Assembly: GCF_020531845.1 (NCBI RefSeq)
Contig: NZ_JAJAVF010000001.1
Location: forward strand, 1-64,000
DNA: 64,000 nt
Reading direction: 5' to 3'
DNA from: Methylobacillus methanolivorans
GTDB taxonomy: Bacteria > Pseudomonadota > Gammaproteobacteria > Burkholderiales > Methylophilaceae
Shown: piece by piece, positions 38,057 to 49,700 of the stretch
Layout: every line of letters begins with the position of its first letter
Numbering within the stretch: position 1 is the first letter of the stretch
The notes under the pieces: model-generated
Database searches by the model: none
What the model was told of the DNA's origin: nothing
The model's input: the letters and a program-made list of their open reading frames with translations, nothing else
Program-made: the position numbers and the translations under genes

Positions 38057-38743
38057 ATGCCAGCGAATATTCTGGTAGTAGAAGACGAACCAGCCATTCA
38101 AGAGTTACTTGCGCTCAACTTGACGCAAGCAGGTCATAACCCTGTCCGTGCCTTGAGCGTGGAGCAGGCTCAGATGCTGATCCGCGAAACCCTGCCAGAC
38201 CTGATCTTGCTCGACTGGATGTTGCCCGGCATGAGTGGCATTGAGTTTGCACGCAAGCTCAAGGGCGACGAACTCACGAAATCCATCCCCATCATCATGC
38301 TGACGGCACGTGGGGAAGAGGCCGACAAGGTACGCGGCCTGGAAGTAGGCGCGGATGATTACGTCACCAAGCCATTCAGCCCGCGCGAGCTGAATGCCCG
38401 CATCAAGGCAGTATTGCGTCGCCGCGCACCACAAATGACAGATGACCCGCTAGAAGTTGGCGGCTTGCGTCTTGACCCCATGACACATCGTGTTTCCGGC
38501 AATGGAAAAACTCTGGAACTAGGGCCAACCGAGTTTCGCTTATTGCACTATTTAATGTCCAATCCCGAACGCGTGCACTCCCGTACCCAAGTTCTGGATC
38601 GCGTATGGGGAGACCGCGTGTTTGTGGAAGATAGAACCGTGGATGTCCACATCCGCCGCCTGCGCCGAGCATTATCAGAATCTGGTCACGAAGAATTCAT
38701 CCAAACTGTACGTGGTGTTGGCTACCGTTTCTCGGCGCAGTAG
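38057..38743 (+). CDS. phoB: phosphate regulon response regulator PhoB
   Basis: About 228 residues, OmpR/PhoB type. The receiver domain has the acidic pair DE at residues 10-11, the phospho-acceptor Asp in LILLDWMLPG, and Lys in VTKPFSPREL. The winged-helix DNA-binding domain ends with RTVDVHIRRLRRAL and ETVRGVGYRF-like QTVRGVGYRF. The ATG at 38057 follows GAGGAAA; the frame stays open 26 codons upstream, through the Pho box, which cannot be coding. It pairs with the adjacent phoR, 37 bp downstream. Confidence 0.96.
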   Translation: MPANILVVEDEPAIQELLALNLTQAGHNPVRALSVEQAQMLIRETLPDLILLDWMLPGMSGIEFARKLKGDELTKSIPIIMLTARGEEADKVRGLEVGADDYVTKPFSPRELNARIKAVLRRRAPQMTDDPLEVGGLRLDPMTHRVSGNGKTLELGPTEFRLLHYLMSNPERVHSRTQVLDRVWGDRVFVEDRTVDVHIRRLRRALSESGHEEFIQTVRGVGYRFSAQ

Positions 38744-38780
38744 CTCATAATAGCAACCGTCTTAAGACAAGAAGCATTTC

Positions 38781-40109
38781 GTGCAAGATATTCGCTGGAA
38801 AGCCCTGTGGCTGGGATTAGCCACTCTATTTACCTGCCTGATCATCTGGGCAGCGACAGATGCCATCACGGCGCTCCTGACGTTCAGCGCCATGGTGTTG
38901 CTGTATCTCATCAGCCATCTTTACTGGCTGCATCAATTGCTGAAGTGGTTCAGAAAACCCGAACTCAACACCATGCCAGTCGGTGGCGGCATCTGGGAGG
39001 ATGTGTTTTCTGCCATCTATTATGAAAAACGCCGCAACAATCGCAGCCAGGCGCAAATTAGCTCTGCATTGGATCGCTTCCGCCATGCAGCCAGCGCATT
39101 GCCTGATGGTGTGGTGCTACTCAATGGTAACGACCTGATCGAATGGTGCAACCCCACCGCAGAACACCAGCTAGGCCTCTCCATGCGCCAGGATGCCGGA
39201 CAACCGATTAGCTACCTGGTGCGGCCAATTGATTTCATTCAGTATTTGCAGGCGCAGAATTACTCTGAGCCAATCAAGCTCAAGTCGTGGCGCACTACCG
39301 GCGCGACCCTGGAAATCCAGCTCGTCCCATTCGGGGCCAACCAGAAACTGCTGATCTCACGCGACATCAGCCAGATGGAAAAGCTGGAAACCATGCGCCG
39401 TGACTTTATTGCCAATGTGTCGCACGAACTACGCACCCCTCTTACTGTGGTAGGTGGTTTCCTGGAAACGTTGACCGACATGGAGGGTGCAGTACCGGAA
39501 AGTACGCGTGGCTACTTCGCCATGATGCAGGAGCAGACTGGACGCATGCGCCGCCTGATCGAGGATTTGCTTACGTTATCGCAACTGGAAAATAGCCCAG
39601 AAGCCCCGCAGGAAAGCGAGATTGACCTTAGTACCTTGCTGAACATGTTACTGCACGAAGGCACCAGCCTGAGCCAGGGCAAGCACGAGATTTCGCTAGA
39701 ACCAGTGGAGCCCGGCCTATTCATCAGGGGAGCCACGGAAGAATTGCATAGCGCCTTGGGTAATCTAGTCAGCAACGCCGTGCGCTATACGCCTGCCGGT
39801 GGCACCATCAAGTTACACCTGTTCCTGCGTGGTACGGACGTCCTGTTCAGCGTACAGGATACGGGTATCGGCATTGAACAACAGCATATCGACCGCCTCA
39901 CTGAGCGCTTCTACCGTGTAGATCGTAGCCGCTCGCGCGAGACCGGCGGTACTGGCCTAGGGCTTTCCATTGTCAAACATATCCTGACACGCCACCAAGG
40001 GCACTTGGAGATCGAATCAGAGGCTGGCAAGGGCAGCATCTTTACCGCCGTACTGCCGCAAAGCCGGCTAATCCGCAAGCCTGTGGCACAGCCCACTGCA
40101 GCAGCCTAG
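38781..40109 (+). CDS. phoR: phosphate regulon sensor histidine kinase PhoR
   Basis: A 442-residue sensor kinase with GTG start. Two short membrane helices are near residues 10-52, followed by a cytosolic PAS-like domain (about 95-195). HisKA has FIANVSHELRTPLTVVGG with the phospho-His near 220. The HATPase domain shows the N box NLVSNAVRYTP, the G1 box DTGIGI and the G2 box GGTGLGLSIVKHIL. The minimal periplasmic part is typical of PhoR, which senses phosphate status through PstSCAB-PhoU. No pst or phoU gene follows here; convergent with a protease gene. Confidence 0.95.
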   Translation: MQDIRWKALWLGLATLFTCLIIWAATDAITALLTFSAMVLLYLISHLYWLHQLLKWFRKPELNTMPVGGGIWEDVFSAIYYEKRRNNRSQAQISSALDRFRHAASALPDGVVLLNGNDLIEWCNPTAEHQLGLSMRQDAGQPISYLVRPIDFIQYLQAQNYSEPIKLKSWRTTGATLEIQLVPFGANQKLLISRDISQMEKLETMRRDFIANVSHELRTPLTVVGGFLETLTDMEGAVPESTRGYFAMMQEQTGRMRRLIEDLLTLSQLENSPEAPQESEIDLSTLLNMLLHEGTSLSQGKHEISLEPVEPGLFIRGATEELHSALGNLVSNAVRYTPAGGTIKLHLFLRGTDVLFSVQDTGIGIEQQHIDRLTERFYRVDRSRSRETGGTGLGLSIVKHILTRHQGHLEIESEAGKGSIFTAVLPQSRLIRKPVAQPTAAA

Positions 40110-40130
40110 CATCACCTACTGCGTATTGGT

Positions 40131-41111
40131 CTACTGCCAGTTACGCCTATAAACGCGAATATCGGCCCCTTTGATGCGCGCAGCGTTGAACAGCTTGCGG
40201 GCGCGCATCGAATCCAGCCGGATACCATAAGCCGCATAGACAAAATCTGCCATGGGCGCACTGCTCTTGCGGAAAAAAGGCAACTGCGGCGAACTACCGT
40301 AAAAACTCTCGACAAAACTCGTGATACCCACCACGCCGTAGCTTCCTTCAGTTAACACCTCTAACCACGGCCCGCCTGAATCACCCAACGTTGGCATGGG
40401 CAAAGCCGGGTCGTAATCCCCCTGCTCAGTCAATCTATTCACGGCAACCAAGGTGTCCAGGGCAGAGACCACACTCGCCTTACTTTCAAATTGCACTTGA
40501 TAACGCGCGTAAAATACCGGGTCCAGGCTGGCATAGACAGAAGGTAGAAAGGCTGCGAAGCCCTCCGTTGCTTGATGTACCGCCTTGTTGGCGCAACGCA
40601 AGCTGACTGGTAAGGCATCTGCCGCGCCGTAACCATAACCACAAATCAGCAGCACGGATGCAGGCTCATCCAACAGAACAGGCGCAATCGCAACCTGATC
40701 AGGCAAATCCTTATCAAATACCAGCACTGCCAGGTCATCAATCAGGTTGCCACGCACTTTGTCGAATTCGGGAAAGATGGCTTGCTTAAGACGGGCAGTC
40801 TGCAAGACAGAAGAAGCCGCATGGGAAATAGACAACATTGGCAAACCGGCCTGCTCATCCAGGCTAACGTCTCGCAGGCAGTGTGCTGCAGTCAACAATG
40901 TCATCGGTGTCCGGCCCACCACTACCGCACTACAATCACTATGGCTCACGCGCCACTCTTGGCGATACTCATGCCAAGTACGATGCTCAAACACCAATTG
41001 CACAACGGGCGCCGTATTGATAGCGCTGCCACTCATCAGAGCCATGGCCGGAAACGCCAGCCAAAGCAAGCCCAGACAACATAATCCAGTCACGCCATAT
41101 GGTTTGCCCAT
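40131..41111 (-). CDS. secreted trypsin-like serine protease (S1 family)
   Basis: A 326-residue exported protein with signal peptide (CCLGLLWLAFPAMA). The chymotrypsin triad is visible: His77 in LLTAAHC, Asp126 in IDDLAVLVF, and Ser245 in LGDSGGPWLE. The His-loop Cys60 and Cys78 pair as in trypsins, and a second Cys pair (157, 173) is present. The substrate-pocket region GVVGITSFVESFYG lacks the classic Asp. It has no PDZ domain, unlike DegP/Q proteases. Unusual as a single gene between phoR and an ynfA-like gene. Confidence 0.87.
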   Translation of the reverse strand: MGKPYGVTGLCCLGLLWLAFPAMALMSGSAINTAPVVQLVFEHRTWHEYRQEWRVSHSDCSAVVVGRTPMTLLTAAHCLRDVSLDEQAGLPMLSISHAASSVLQTARLKQAIFPEFDKVRGNLIDDLAVLVFDKDLPDQVAIAPVLLDEPASVLLICGYGYGAADALPVSLRCANKAVHQATEGFAAFLPSVYASLDPVFYARYQVQFESKASVVSALDTLVAVNRLTEQGDYDPALPMPTLGDSGGPWLEVLTEGSYGVVGITSFVESFYGSSPQLPFFRKSSAPMADFVYAAYGIRLDSMRARKLFNAARIKGADIRVYRRNWQ

Positions 41112-41182
41112 GATGACCTCCCCGACACGTCAAGCTGGTATTTACTTTACTCCTGAAAGAAGACTGAGGGAAAGTATCCAGA

Positions 41183-41509
41183 TCAGCGCGGCGCAAACAT
41201 GATAATCGCCATGCCAGTAAGCGCCACGCCCACCCCGACAATATCCCAGGTGCTTGGCCTGATGCCATCCACCAGCCACAGCCAAATGAGTGCCACAAAA
41301 ATATATACTCCACCATAAGCCGCATAAACACGCCCTGCCGCAGTAGGGTGCAAACTCAACAACCAGGCAAATACCGCCAAACTTACCGCCGCCGGCAGGA
41401 GTAACCAGGCAGAGCCGCCTTTTTTCAACCAGAGGTAAGGTAAGTAACAGCCAATAATTTCTGCTAGGGCAGTGATGATAAATAAGGAAAAAGTTTTTAA
41501 TACCAACAT
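41183..41509 (-). CDS. YnfA family small membrane protein (UPF0060)
   Basis: A 108-residue membrane protein with four helices: [62 protein letters not shown] and [21 protein letters not shown]. These are the family signature. Related proteins are small-multidrug-resistance-like. The start is the ATG at 41507-41509; a GTG three codons upstream is possible. Reads toward the protease gene with a 71-bp gap. Confidence 0.92.
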   Translation of the reverse strand: MLVLKTFSLFIITALAEIIGCYLPYLWLKKGGSAWLLLPAAVSLAVFAWLLSLHPTAAGRVYAAYGGVYIFVALIWLWLVDGIRPSTWDIVGVGVALTGMAIIMFAPR

Positions 41510-41724
41510 TGAAGGCACCCGCTATTGATTACATATTATGTGAGGATAGAAAAATCCATGCTTGGGATTGTAGATCATGCCAGCCGCATCCATATTGATA
41601 AGTAGCGTTGCCTACAGACAAAAAACTACAAATCACGCGGTGTTGCACCTACATAAAAAACAGACAAAATCACGCCCTGCTGCAATTGACTTTAGTCGAA
41701 GATAAAGAACAGAATAGTCAAAAA

Positions 41725-41818
41725 ATGTTAAGGGCAACCTTGATCGAAAGGTCGAGGGCGCAAAGTCACCGGTCTAAGGTAGAAACACGCTTCTACTACG
41801 ACAGCGGAACCGCCATAT
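41725..41818 (+). ncRNA. cyclic-di-GMP-I (GEMM) riboswitch upstream of tpsB
   Basis: The stretch has the class I c-di-GMP aptamer (Rfam RF01051) core: AGGGCAACC, a 7-bp stem with a CGAAAG-capped loop, then GGGCGCAAAG, CACCGG, CTAAGG, a second hairpin and CAGCGGAACCGCC. A near-identical copy at 55485-55578 has compensating changes in the variable stems. It lies about 155 bp above the TpsB start. A hairpin at 41826-41853 may be the expression platform, though no T-run follows it. ON or OFF logic is undetermined. The 41519-41971 gap holds nothing else that I recognise. Confidence 0.9.
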
Positions 41819-41971
41819 TGAGGCTACAGCACTACTGGACTTCATGTTCAGTGCTGCTCGCAAGCGCTCACTATATATATATTAGTCAGCGTTTGATTAG
41901 GCGGTTCAACGCAACGCTCACTTCCCTTAGCAATAAAAACATATTGCATATTGTTTATAGGGGACTCAAGT

Positions 41972-43690
41972 TTGTTGCGATCTCGTCATGGATTATGTGG
42001 CGCATTAGCCATGCTATACGCATGTTTATCCAGCGCGGCTATCGAGCCAATTGACACCTCTGGCCAAGAACAACGCTTGCAACAAGAGCGCCTGCGGGTC
42101 TTGCGCCAACAACAAGAAGTCACGCCAGACGTACGCCAGCCCGGCGCCCAGTCACCGGCCCTATTGTCCTATCCTGAAAATGAATCCCCTTGCTTCACTA
42201 TCCAGCAGATCCATCTGGAAGGTGAGCAGGCAACATTGTTCCAGTTTTCCTTGCAGGATGTACTGCATGGTGAGCACCTTGCCTTGGGCCGTTGCCTGGG
42301 TGCACAAGGCATCAATACCATCATGTCGCATGTGCAGAACGCCATTGTCGCGCAGGGGTTTGTCACAACCCGTATCCTCGCAGGCCAACAAGACTTAAGC
42401 AGCGGTGTGCTCAAGCTCACGGTGATTCCCGGCAAAGTACGCCATATCCATTTTACAGCAGATTCCAGCCCGCGTATCCGCTACGGCAACGCCTTGCCTA
42501 TCGCCCCTGGCGACATTCTCAATCTACGCGCTATTGAGCAAGGCCTGGAAAACCTCAAGCGCTCGCCGACATCCGAAGCAGATATCCAGATCGAACCAGC
42601 CGATGGCAATGCCCAGCCGGGTGAGAGCGATCTGGTCATCCGCTATCGCCAGGCTTTACCCTTGCGACTCACCTTCAGCGCTGATGACGGAGGGTTTGAC
42701 AGCACAGGTAAATATCAAGGTGGCATGACACTCTCCGGTGACAATCTGCTGGGCTTGAGCGATTTGTTCTATATCAACCTCAATCAGGATCTTGGCGGTG
42801 GCGATAAGGGTAGCCGCGGCTCACGTGGCAAAACCCTGCACTACTCACTTCCTATTGGCCATTGGCTGCTCAGCGCGACTGGCTCCAGTTACAACTATCA
42901 CCAGGAAGTCGCTGGCCTCAATCAATCCTACATCTATAGCGGCCGTACGCAGAACGCAGACTTCAAGCTCAACCGAATGATCTATCGCTCAGCCATTAAT
43001 AAAACGCAGCTATCCATCGGCAGCTTCTTCCGTAAATCCTTCAACTACGTCGATGATACCGAGGTGGAAGTGCAACGTCGCCGTACCGCGGGGTGGACAC
43101 TAGGCATTAACCAAAGCTGGTATCTCGGTCAATCGGTACTCGATTACTCCCTGGCCTACCGTCGTGGCACGGGTGCACAACAGGCACTCAAGGCACCAGA
43201 GGAAGCCTTTGACGAAGGCACATCGCGCATGGAGGTTGTCACCACAGATATAAGCTTCATGACGCCATTTTCCGTACAAGCTCCCTGGGGCACACAACCC
43301 CTGCGCTATGCCGCCAATATCCGCGCGCAATCCAATCACACCCCGCTCACACCGCAAGACCGCTTTGCAATTGGCAACCGCTACACCGTGCGCGGATTTG
43401 ATGGCCAGCTCACCCTCAGTGCCGACAGGGGCTGGTTCATCCGCAACGACTTTAGCGCCATGCTTGGGCAAAGCGGTCAGGCCCTGTATCTCGGACTGGA
43501 CTATGGCGAAGTCAGTGGGCCATCCAGCGAGCTTTTGCTGGGCAAGCAACTAGCTGGAACCGTGTTGGGCTTACGCGGCGGCTACAAGGGGTTCAGCTAC
43601 GACGTATTTCTAGGACAAGCCATCAAGAAACCAGATGGATTCGAGACTGCCAAGAACGCAGCCGGATTCAACCTCAACTGGTCGTTTTAG
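41972..43690 (+). CDS. TpsB outer-membrane transporter (ShlB/FhaC/HecB family)
   Basis: About 572 residues. TpsB exports the adjacent TpsA by two-partner secretion. A signal peptide (LCGALAMLYACLSSA), an N-terminal helix, then two POTRA domains (about 60-215, FVTTRILAGQQDLSSGVLKLTVIPG) precede a 16-strand barrel. The barrel ends KNAAGFNLNWSF, with terminal Phe, and contains NRYTVRGFDGQ (the VRGY/F motif of loop L6). I chose the TTG at 41972, which has AGGGGA 7 nt upstream; an in-frame TTG at 41951 has no such site. Preceded by the c-di-GMP riboswitch. Confidence 0.92.
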   Translation: MLRSRHGLCGALAMLYACLSSAAIEPIDTSGQEQRLQQERLRVLRQQQEVTPDVRQPGAQSPALLSYPENESPCFTIQQIHLEGEQATLFQFSLQDVLHGEHLALGRCLGAQGINTIMSHVQNAIVAQGFVTTRILAGQQDLSSGVLKLTVIPGKVRHIHFTADSSPRIRYGNALPIAPGDILNLRAIEQGLENLKRSPTSEADIQIEPADGNAQPGESDLVIRYRQALPLRLTFSADDGGFDSTGKYQGGMTLSGDNLLGLSDLFYINLNQDLGGGDKGSRGSRGKTLHYSLPIGHWLLSATGSSYNYHQEVAGLNQSYIYSGRTQNADFKLNRMIYRSAINKTQLSIGSFFRKSFNYVDDTEVEVQRRRTAGWTLGINQSWYLGQSVLDYSLAYRRGTGAQQALKAPEEAFDEGTSRMEVVTTDISFMTPFSVQAPWGTQPLRYAANIRAQSNHTPLTPQDRFAIGNRYTVRGFDGQLTLSADRGWFIRNDFSAMLGQSGQALYLGLDYGEVSGPSSELLLGKQLAGTVLGLRGGYKGFSYDVFLGQAIKKPDGFETAKNAAGFNLNWSF

Positions 43691-43717
43691 CCAGCCATAC
43701 CTCAAAGGGGGAACATC

Positions 43718-46700
43718 ATGAACAAACATCGCTATCGCCTGATATTCAATTGCTCACGTGGCCTGATGATGGCAGTTGCAGAACATGTTTCAGCATGCAG
43801 GAACACCCCAAGCACGCTCGCTGGGCATGCAGACCCAATCCCCATGCAATGGCTGGCAAACATTTCCACTTTGCGCTTATCCCTGATGTTCATGCTGGGC
43901 GCAGCGGTCATCATCGCCACCTCCGCTCGTGCAGACATCATCGCCGACCCAGCAGCACCTGCCAGCCAGCAACCCGTGATCAGCAACACCGCAAACGGGC
44001 TGCCCTTAGTCAATATCCAGACACCCAGCGCCGCCGGGGTCTCGCGTAACACGTATAGCCAATTCGACGTCAATGCCCATGGCGCCATCCTCAACAACAG
44101 TAATACCAATGTGCAAACCCAACTTGGCGGCTGGGTACAAGGCAATCCCTATCTTGCCAACGGCACAGCACGCGTGATCCTCAACGAGGTCAATAGCAGC
44201 AACCCCAGTCTGCTGAATGGCTTTATCGAAATCGCGGGTAGTCGCGCCCAGCTTGTCATTGCCAACCCGGCAGGGATCAGTTGCAACGGCTGCGGCTTCA
44301 TCAACGCCAACCGAGCCACCCTCACCACCGGCACACCGATCATGAACAGTGGCAACCTCATGGGATATCGCGTGGGTGGCGGCAGCATCAGCTTCCTGGG
44401 CCAGGGCATGGATGCCAGTCACGCAGACTACACCGATGTCATCACGCAGGCAGTTGAGGTCAATGCAGGCATCTGGGCTAACGATCTCAATGTCATGACT
44501 GGCAACAATCAGGTCAATGTGGATAGCACTGGTCAGCAAACTTCCATCACACCGATTACACCAACCACTACCACTCATCCAGCCTTTGCCGTAGATGTCG
44601 CAGCGCTAGGCGGCATGTATGCGGGCAAGATTCATCTGATCGGCACCGAGGCCGGGCTGGGAGTGCGCAATGCAGGCGCCATGGGTGCCAGTGTGGGCGA
44701 AGTCATCATCACTCATGATGGGCACATTACTAATCGCGGTAGTATTAGCGCCCAAACCATACTGCACATCCAAGCCACTGGTGCCGTGGATAATACGCAA
44801 GGCACACTTGCCGCTAAAGACTCGCTCGCCCTGCAAAGCAGCTCCCTGGACAATACCGGCGGCACCATCACCAGCCACCAAGCGGCCAACATCAATACGG
44901 GAGGCCTGGTCAATACCCATGGGAGCCTGCGGGCAGAAGGCAATCTCATGATAAACAGCACATCACTTACCGGGGATGGTGACCTCTTATCTCAAGCGAA
45001 TATGCACATTAACACCTATGGAGACATCGACAATATTGGGCACATGATCGCCAACGGTGATCTGCAACTCATTACTGATGGGCATCTCACCAACAATAGC
45101 CAACTGGAAGCCGGACAAGCACTGGCCATCACGGCCCAAAGCCTGGACAACAAAACTAACAGCACCATCATTGCTGGTAATACATCACTCCGATTGATAG
45201 ACACATTAACCAATCGTGGCTTGATTGATAGCAGCAATACATTTATCCACGCCAATACCATCCAAAACATCGGCACAGCACGCCTCTATGGAGATCACAT
45301 TGCGCTCCAGGCCAACAATCTAGTCAACCGAGCAGAAACCATCAATGGCACAACCACTGCGGCCACCATCGCTGCTCGCGACCAGCTTGACCTGGGGATT
45401 GAGACCCTGACAAACCAACAAGGCGCTACCATCTTTAGTGCGGGCGACCTGGCAATTGGCGCAGGACTAGACACAGATCATTTAGCAACAGGAAAGAGCC
45501 TGTCCATACTCAATGAAAGTGCCAGCATTGAAGCATTAGGTAACATCAGCATCACATCAGAAAACCTAACCAATCAACGCAGTAGTTTCAGCATGGAGCG
45601 GTTATATGTCGGATCATCAACAACCAGAGATCAGGTATGTGTCGATGTGGGCAAATGCTCCTACATTGACCATATGACTTATCAACGTACCGAATATGAG
45701 GATCAGATCACCAGCAACTCACCCATAGCTTCTATCCTAGCTGGCGCTAATGCACACTTCACTGTCAATACGCTCAGCAACTTTTATAGCAATATTGAAG
45801 CTGGCAACAACCTTAACCTCACAGGCAACATTTTGCTCAATCAGGGTGCAGAGTTATTCCACCAGACTGACCTGATCACAACCAGAAACAGAATTCACTG
45901 GGGTGACCGTGATCATGGCACTTGGGTCACATCAAGCAGCTCGAGTACATTGATTGACACCATCCCATCTATCATCAGTGCAGGTGGCACGCTTACCGGC
46001 ACATTTACTGACCGCATAGACAACACCACCATCCGCGAGCAAACCGCACCAATCAACAACCCCAGCAGCAGCACACCGGCAGCGACAGCTCCCATCAGCA
46101 TCACCCCCTCGCTCACCAGCAGCCTGTTCCACCCGGCACCAAGTATCACTAGCCATTACCTGATTGAAACCGATCCCACATTTGCCAATTACCACCAATG
46201 GTTGAGCTCAGACTATATGGTGCAGCAGCTTGCTTTTGACCCTGCCATCACGCAAAAACGTCTTGGAGATGGCTTTTACGAACAACGCCTAGTGCGTGAA
46301 CAAGTGGCACAACTCACGGGAAAGCGCTTCCTGGAGGGCTACGCCAATGATGAGGCGCAATACCAAGCGCTTATGAGCGCGGGCCTTACCCAGGTCAACG
46401 AGCTACAGCTCATTCCCGGCGTTGCCCTCAGCCCAGCGCAAATCGCCCAACTTACCTCCGATATCGTCTGGCTAGTAGAGCAGGAAGTCACACTACCCGA
46501 TGGCTCCGTCACCAAGGCCCTGGTACCGCAAGTGTATGTCCGCCTGAACGATAACGACATCGCCCCAAGTGGCGCTGTACTCGCAGGCAATTCGGTCAAC
46601 CTCAATGTTGACCATGGCGACATCAACACCAGCGGCACCATTGCCGGGCGCAATGTTGTCAACATCTCCGCCGACAACATCAATAATGTCCGCGGCTTCA

Positions 46701-49700
46701 TCACCGGCACGCATGTTGCCCTCACTGCCAACGACAATATCAATATTGAAGGCGGTAGCGTAGCCGCCACCGATAGTCTTATTGCCCAAGCGGGTAATAA
46801 CCTGACCGTACAAAGCAGCACCACTGCTCTGGATGTACGCATGGCAGGGACCGCTAATCGTGTGCAAAGCCAGGTGATTGACCGTGTGGCAGGGCTTTAT
46901 GTCAGCAACCCCGATGCGGTACTGGTTGCCAGCGCAGGCAATGATCTCAACCTCATGGCGGCAGCCATCCAGAACACAGGAGCCAGTGGTCAAACCCTGC
47001 TACAGGCTGGCAACAACCTCAATATAGGCACAGTAGAGACCACGACAGACAGCTACGCCACAGGTAGAAAATCGTGGCGCAAAGAACAATCCAGCACTGA
47101 AGTAGGTAGCAACATCGCTACCAATGGCGACATCACCCTCAAGGCAGGTAACAATCTGGAGGTCAAAGCCAGCGGCATCAGCAGCGAAGCAGGCAACCTC
47201 AATGCCTCAGCAGGGGGTGACCTCACCATTACCGCTGGCACCAACACCCTGACCAGCGAGGCCTACCGCAAGGTAAAAACCACCAGCCGCAAAAAGGAAT
47301 ACCGCGATACCCTCAACGAAACCACACGCACTGGCAGCACCCTGAGTGCAGAGAACATCACCTTGCAGGCGGGTACCGGAAGCACGGGCAATCTCGCCAT
47401 TGAAGGCAGCAATGTCGTCTCGACCAACGGCACCACACTACAGGCGACAGGAGACATCACCATCGCCTCGGTTGACAATATCCATGACGAAACCCACACC
47501 AAGAAAGAAAAGAAATCTGGCTTCTCTGGCGGTGGCTCCAGCATTGGTTACGGCACTAGCAAACTCAGCCAAAAACAAACCGGCACCACCGTCACGCAAA
47601 CAGGCAGTACCGTGGGCAGTGTAGAAGGCGATGTGAGCATTCAGGCTGGTCACACCTATACACAAACGGCCAGCGATGTCTTGACTCCAAATGGCGATAT
47701 CGACATTGAGGCGCAACAGGTCAACATCACCGCAGGCAACAACACCTCCACCCAGACCACCGAAACCAAGTACAAACAAAGCGGCTTGACGCTCGCCATC
47801 ACCAGCCCGGTGATCTCGGCTATTCAGACTGCCAACCAGATGAAAGACGCTGCCAGCAATACGTCCGATGGTCGCATGCAAGCCCTGGCAGCAGGCACAA
47901 CTGCGCTGGCGGCAAGCAATGCTTACGATAGTACGATGCAGGCGTTAAATGCGGCCCCGTCAGGGAGCAACATTACCGATGCTGGAAACCAGGCAGGTGG
48001 CGTGAACTTAAGCCTCTCCATCGGCACCAGCAAGAGCAGCAGCACCTCTACGCAAACCATCAGCACGGCACAAGGCAGTAGCGTGATTGCAGGTGGGGAT
48101 GTCTCAATCAAGGCAACAGGCGCTGGGGAGCAATCGGATATGAATGTGGTGGGCAGTACGATCAAGGCTGATGGAGATATAAGCCTGAAAGCAGATGATG
48201 AGGTAAACCTGCTCGCCGCACAGAATACCGACACGCTAAAGAACAAGAATAAAAATAGCAGTGCCAGTATTGGTATCAGCATAGGCTCCAACGGCCTTGC
48301 CATTACAGCTAGCGCATCACAAGGTAAAGGCAAAGCCAACGGTACAGATGTGACGTGGACTGAAAGTATGGTGCAAGCAGGCAATAAGGTTAATCTGGAG
48401 AGCGGCACCAATACCAACGTCATTGGCTCACAAGTAAAAGGTGAGCAAGTCATTGCCAATGTTGGCACATCAGGGGCAGGCAACCTCAATATCCAAAGTC
48501 TTCAAGATACCAGCACTTACGATAGCAAACAGAAGAGCACTGGGATTAGTATCAGTGTGCCCATCGGCGCGGGTATGGCTGGCGGCTCATTCAGTTCGTC
48601 CAGCAGCAAAATCAATAGCGACTACGCTTCAGTGAAGGAACAAGCTGGCATATATGCCGGGGATGGCGGATTCCAAGTCAACGTGAATGGTCATACTGAT
48701 CTCAAGGGAGCAGTGATTGCATCCACTGAAACCGCAATTACGGAGAACAGGAATAGCCTCGTTACAGAAACCTTGACGGTTTCGAATATTGAGAACCAAG
48801 CAGAGTATGATGCCAAGGCCTCATCAGCTACCATCGGCGGCGGCATCCAGGCTGGCTTGCCGCAGCTCTCTGGCGCTGGCGTCGGTTCCGATAGCGATCA
48901 AGCCAGCAGTACGACGGTCAGTGCAGTCAGTGGAGGTGTTGTCAATATTACTAACGACTCAGCGCAAGCAACGATTATCGCCCTGCTCAACCGCGATGTC
49001 GTCGTTGATGAACATGGCAATGCGGTGGATAACCAAGGTAACAGTACTGCCAATACCATTGCGCCTATCTTTGATGCGGAGAAAGTAGCCAAAGAGATTC
49101 AGGCCCAGGTGCAGATTACGGAGGCGTTTGGTCAGCAGGCTCATTATGCTGTAGGCCAGTATGTTCAGGGAAAACGTCAAGCATTGCAGCAACAACTCAA
49201 AGAAGCAGCAACACCTGAGGAGAAATCAATCATTCAGTCGCAACTCAAAGACTTGCGACTGCAAGAACAGGTTATGAATGTGCTGATTGCGGCCGTCACA
49301 GGACAATTGGATACAGCACTTGGCAAGGAGGCTTTATCTGCTGCTGCAGAAAAAATGAGAGAAATCACCATTGCAAACTCAAGCCTGTTTAAAGGAATCA
49401 CTGATGGCAACACTGTACTCAATAACACCTCTGGCGAAAGTGAAGGCGTTCGTGGTGATGGTATCAAGGGCGGGGGAACCCGGGTTAATTTGGATAATAT
49501 CTGTGGCACAGATAATGCACGATGTGAAACTAGAATAGATGAAAATGGAAATAATGTACTTGATCTAAAAGATGGCATGGTGCAATGGAAGGCGACCAAC
49601 ACTATCTCACTTGCCGAATTCCTGGCATCCCCTGAAGGACAACAAGCGGCTGGTGCAACAGGCGGTATCCAAGGCTGGATAGGAACATTGTTTGGTACTG

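Noticed and set aside
41608..42054. Open frame of 148 codons before tpsB
   Set aside because: It runs through the c-di-GMP riboswitch and the tpsB signal peptide in another frame. The similar frame at 55488-55691 lies over the second riboswitch, so the likeness comes from the RNA, not from protein coding.
44700..48700. Short repeated DNA units within tpsA as a CRISPR-like array
   Set aside because: The repeats are in-frame beta-helix repeats (AGNNL-type) of varying length and sequence, without constant repeats or spacers.
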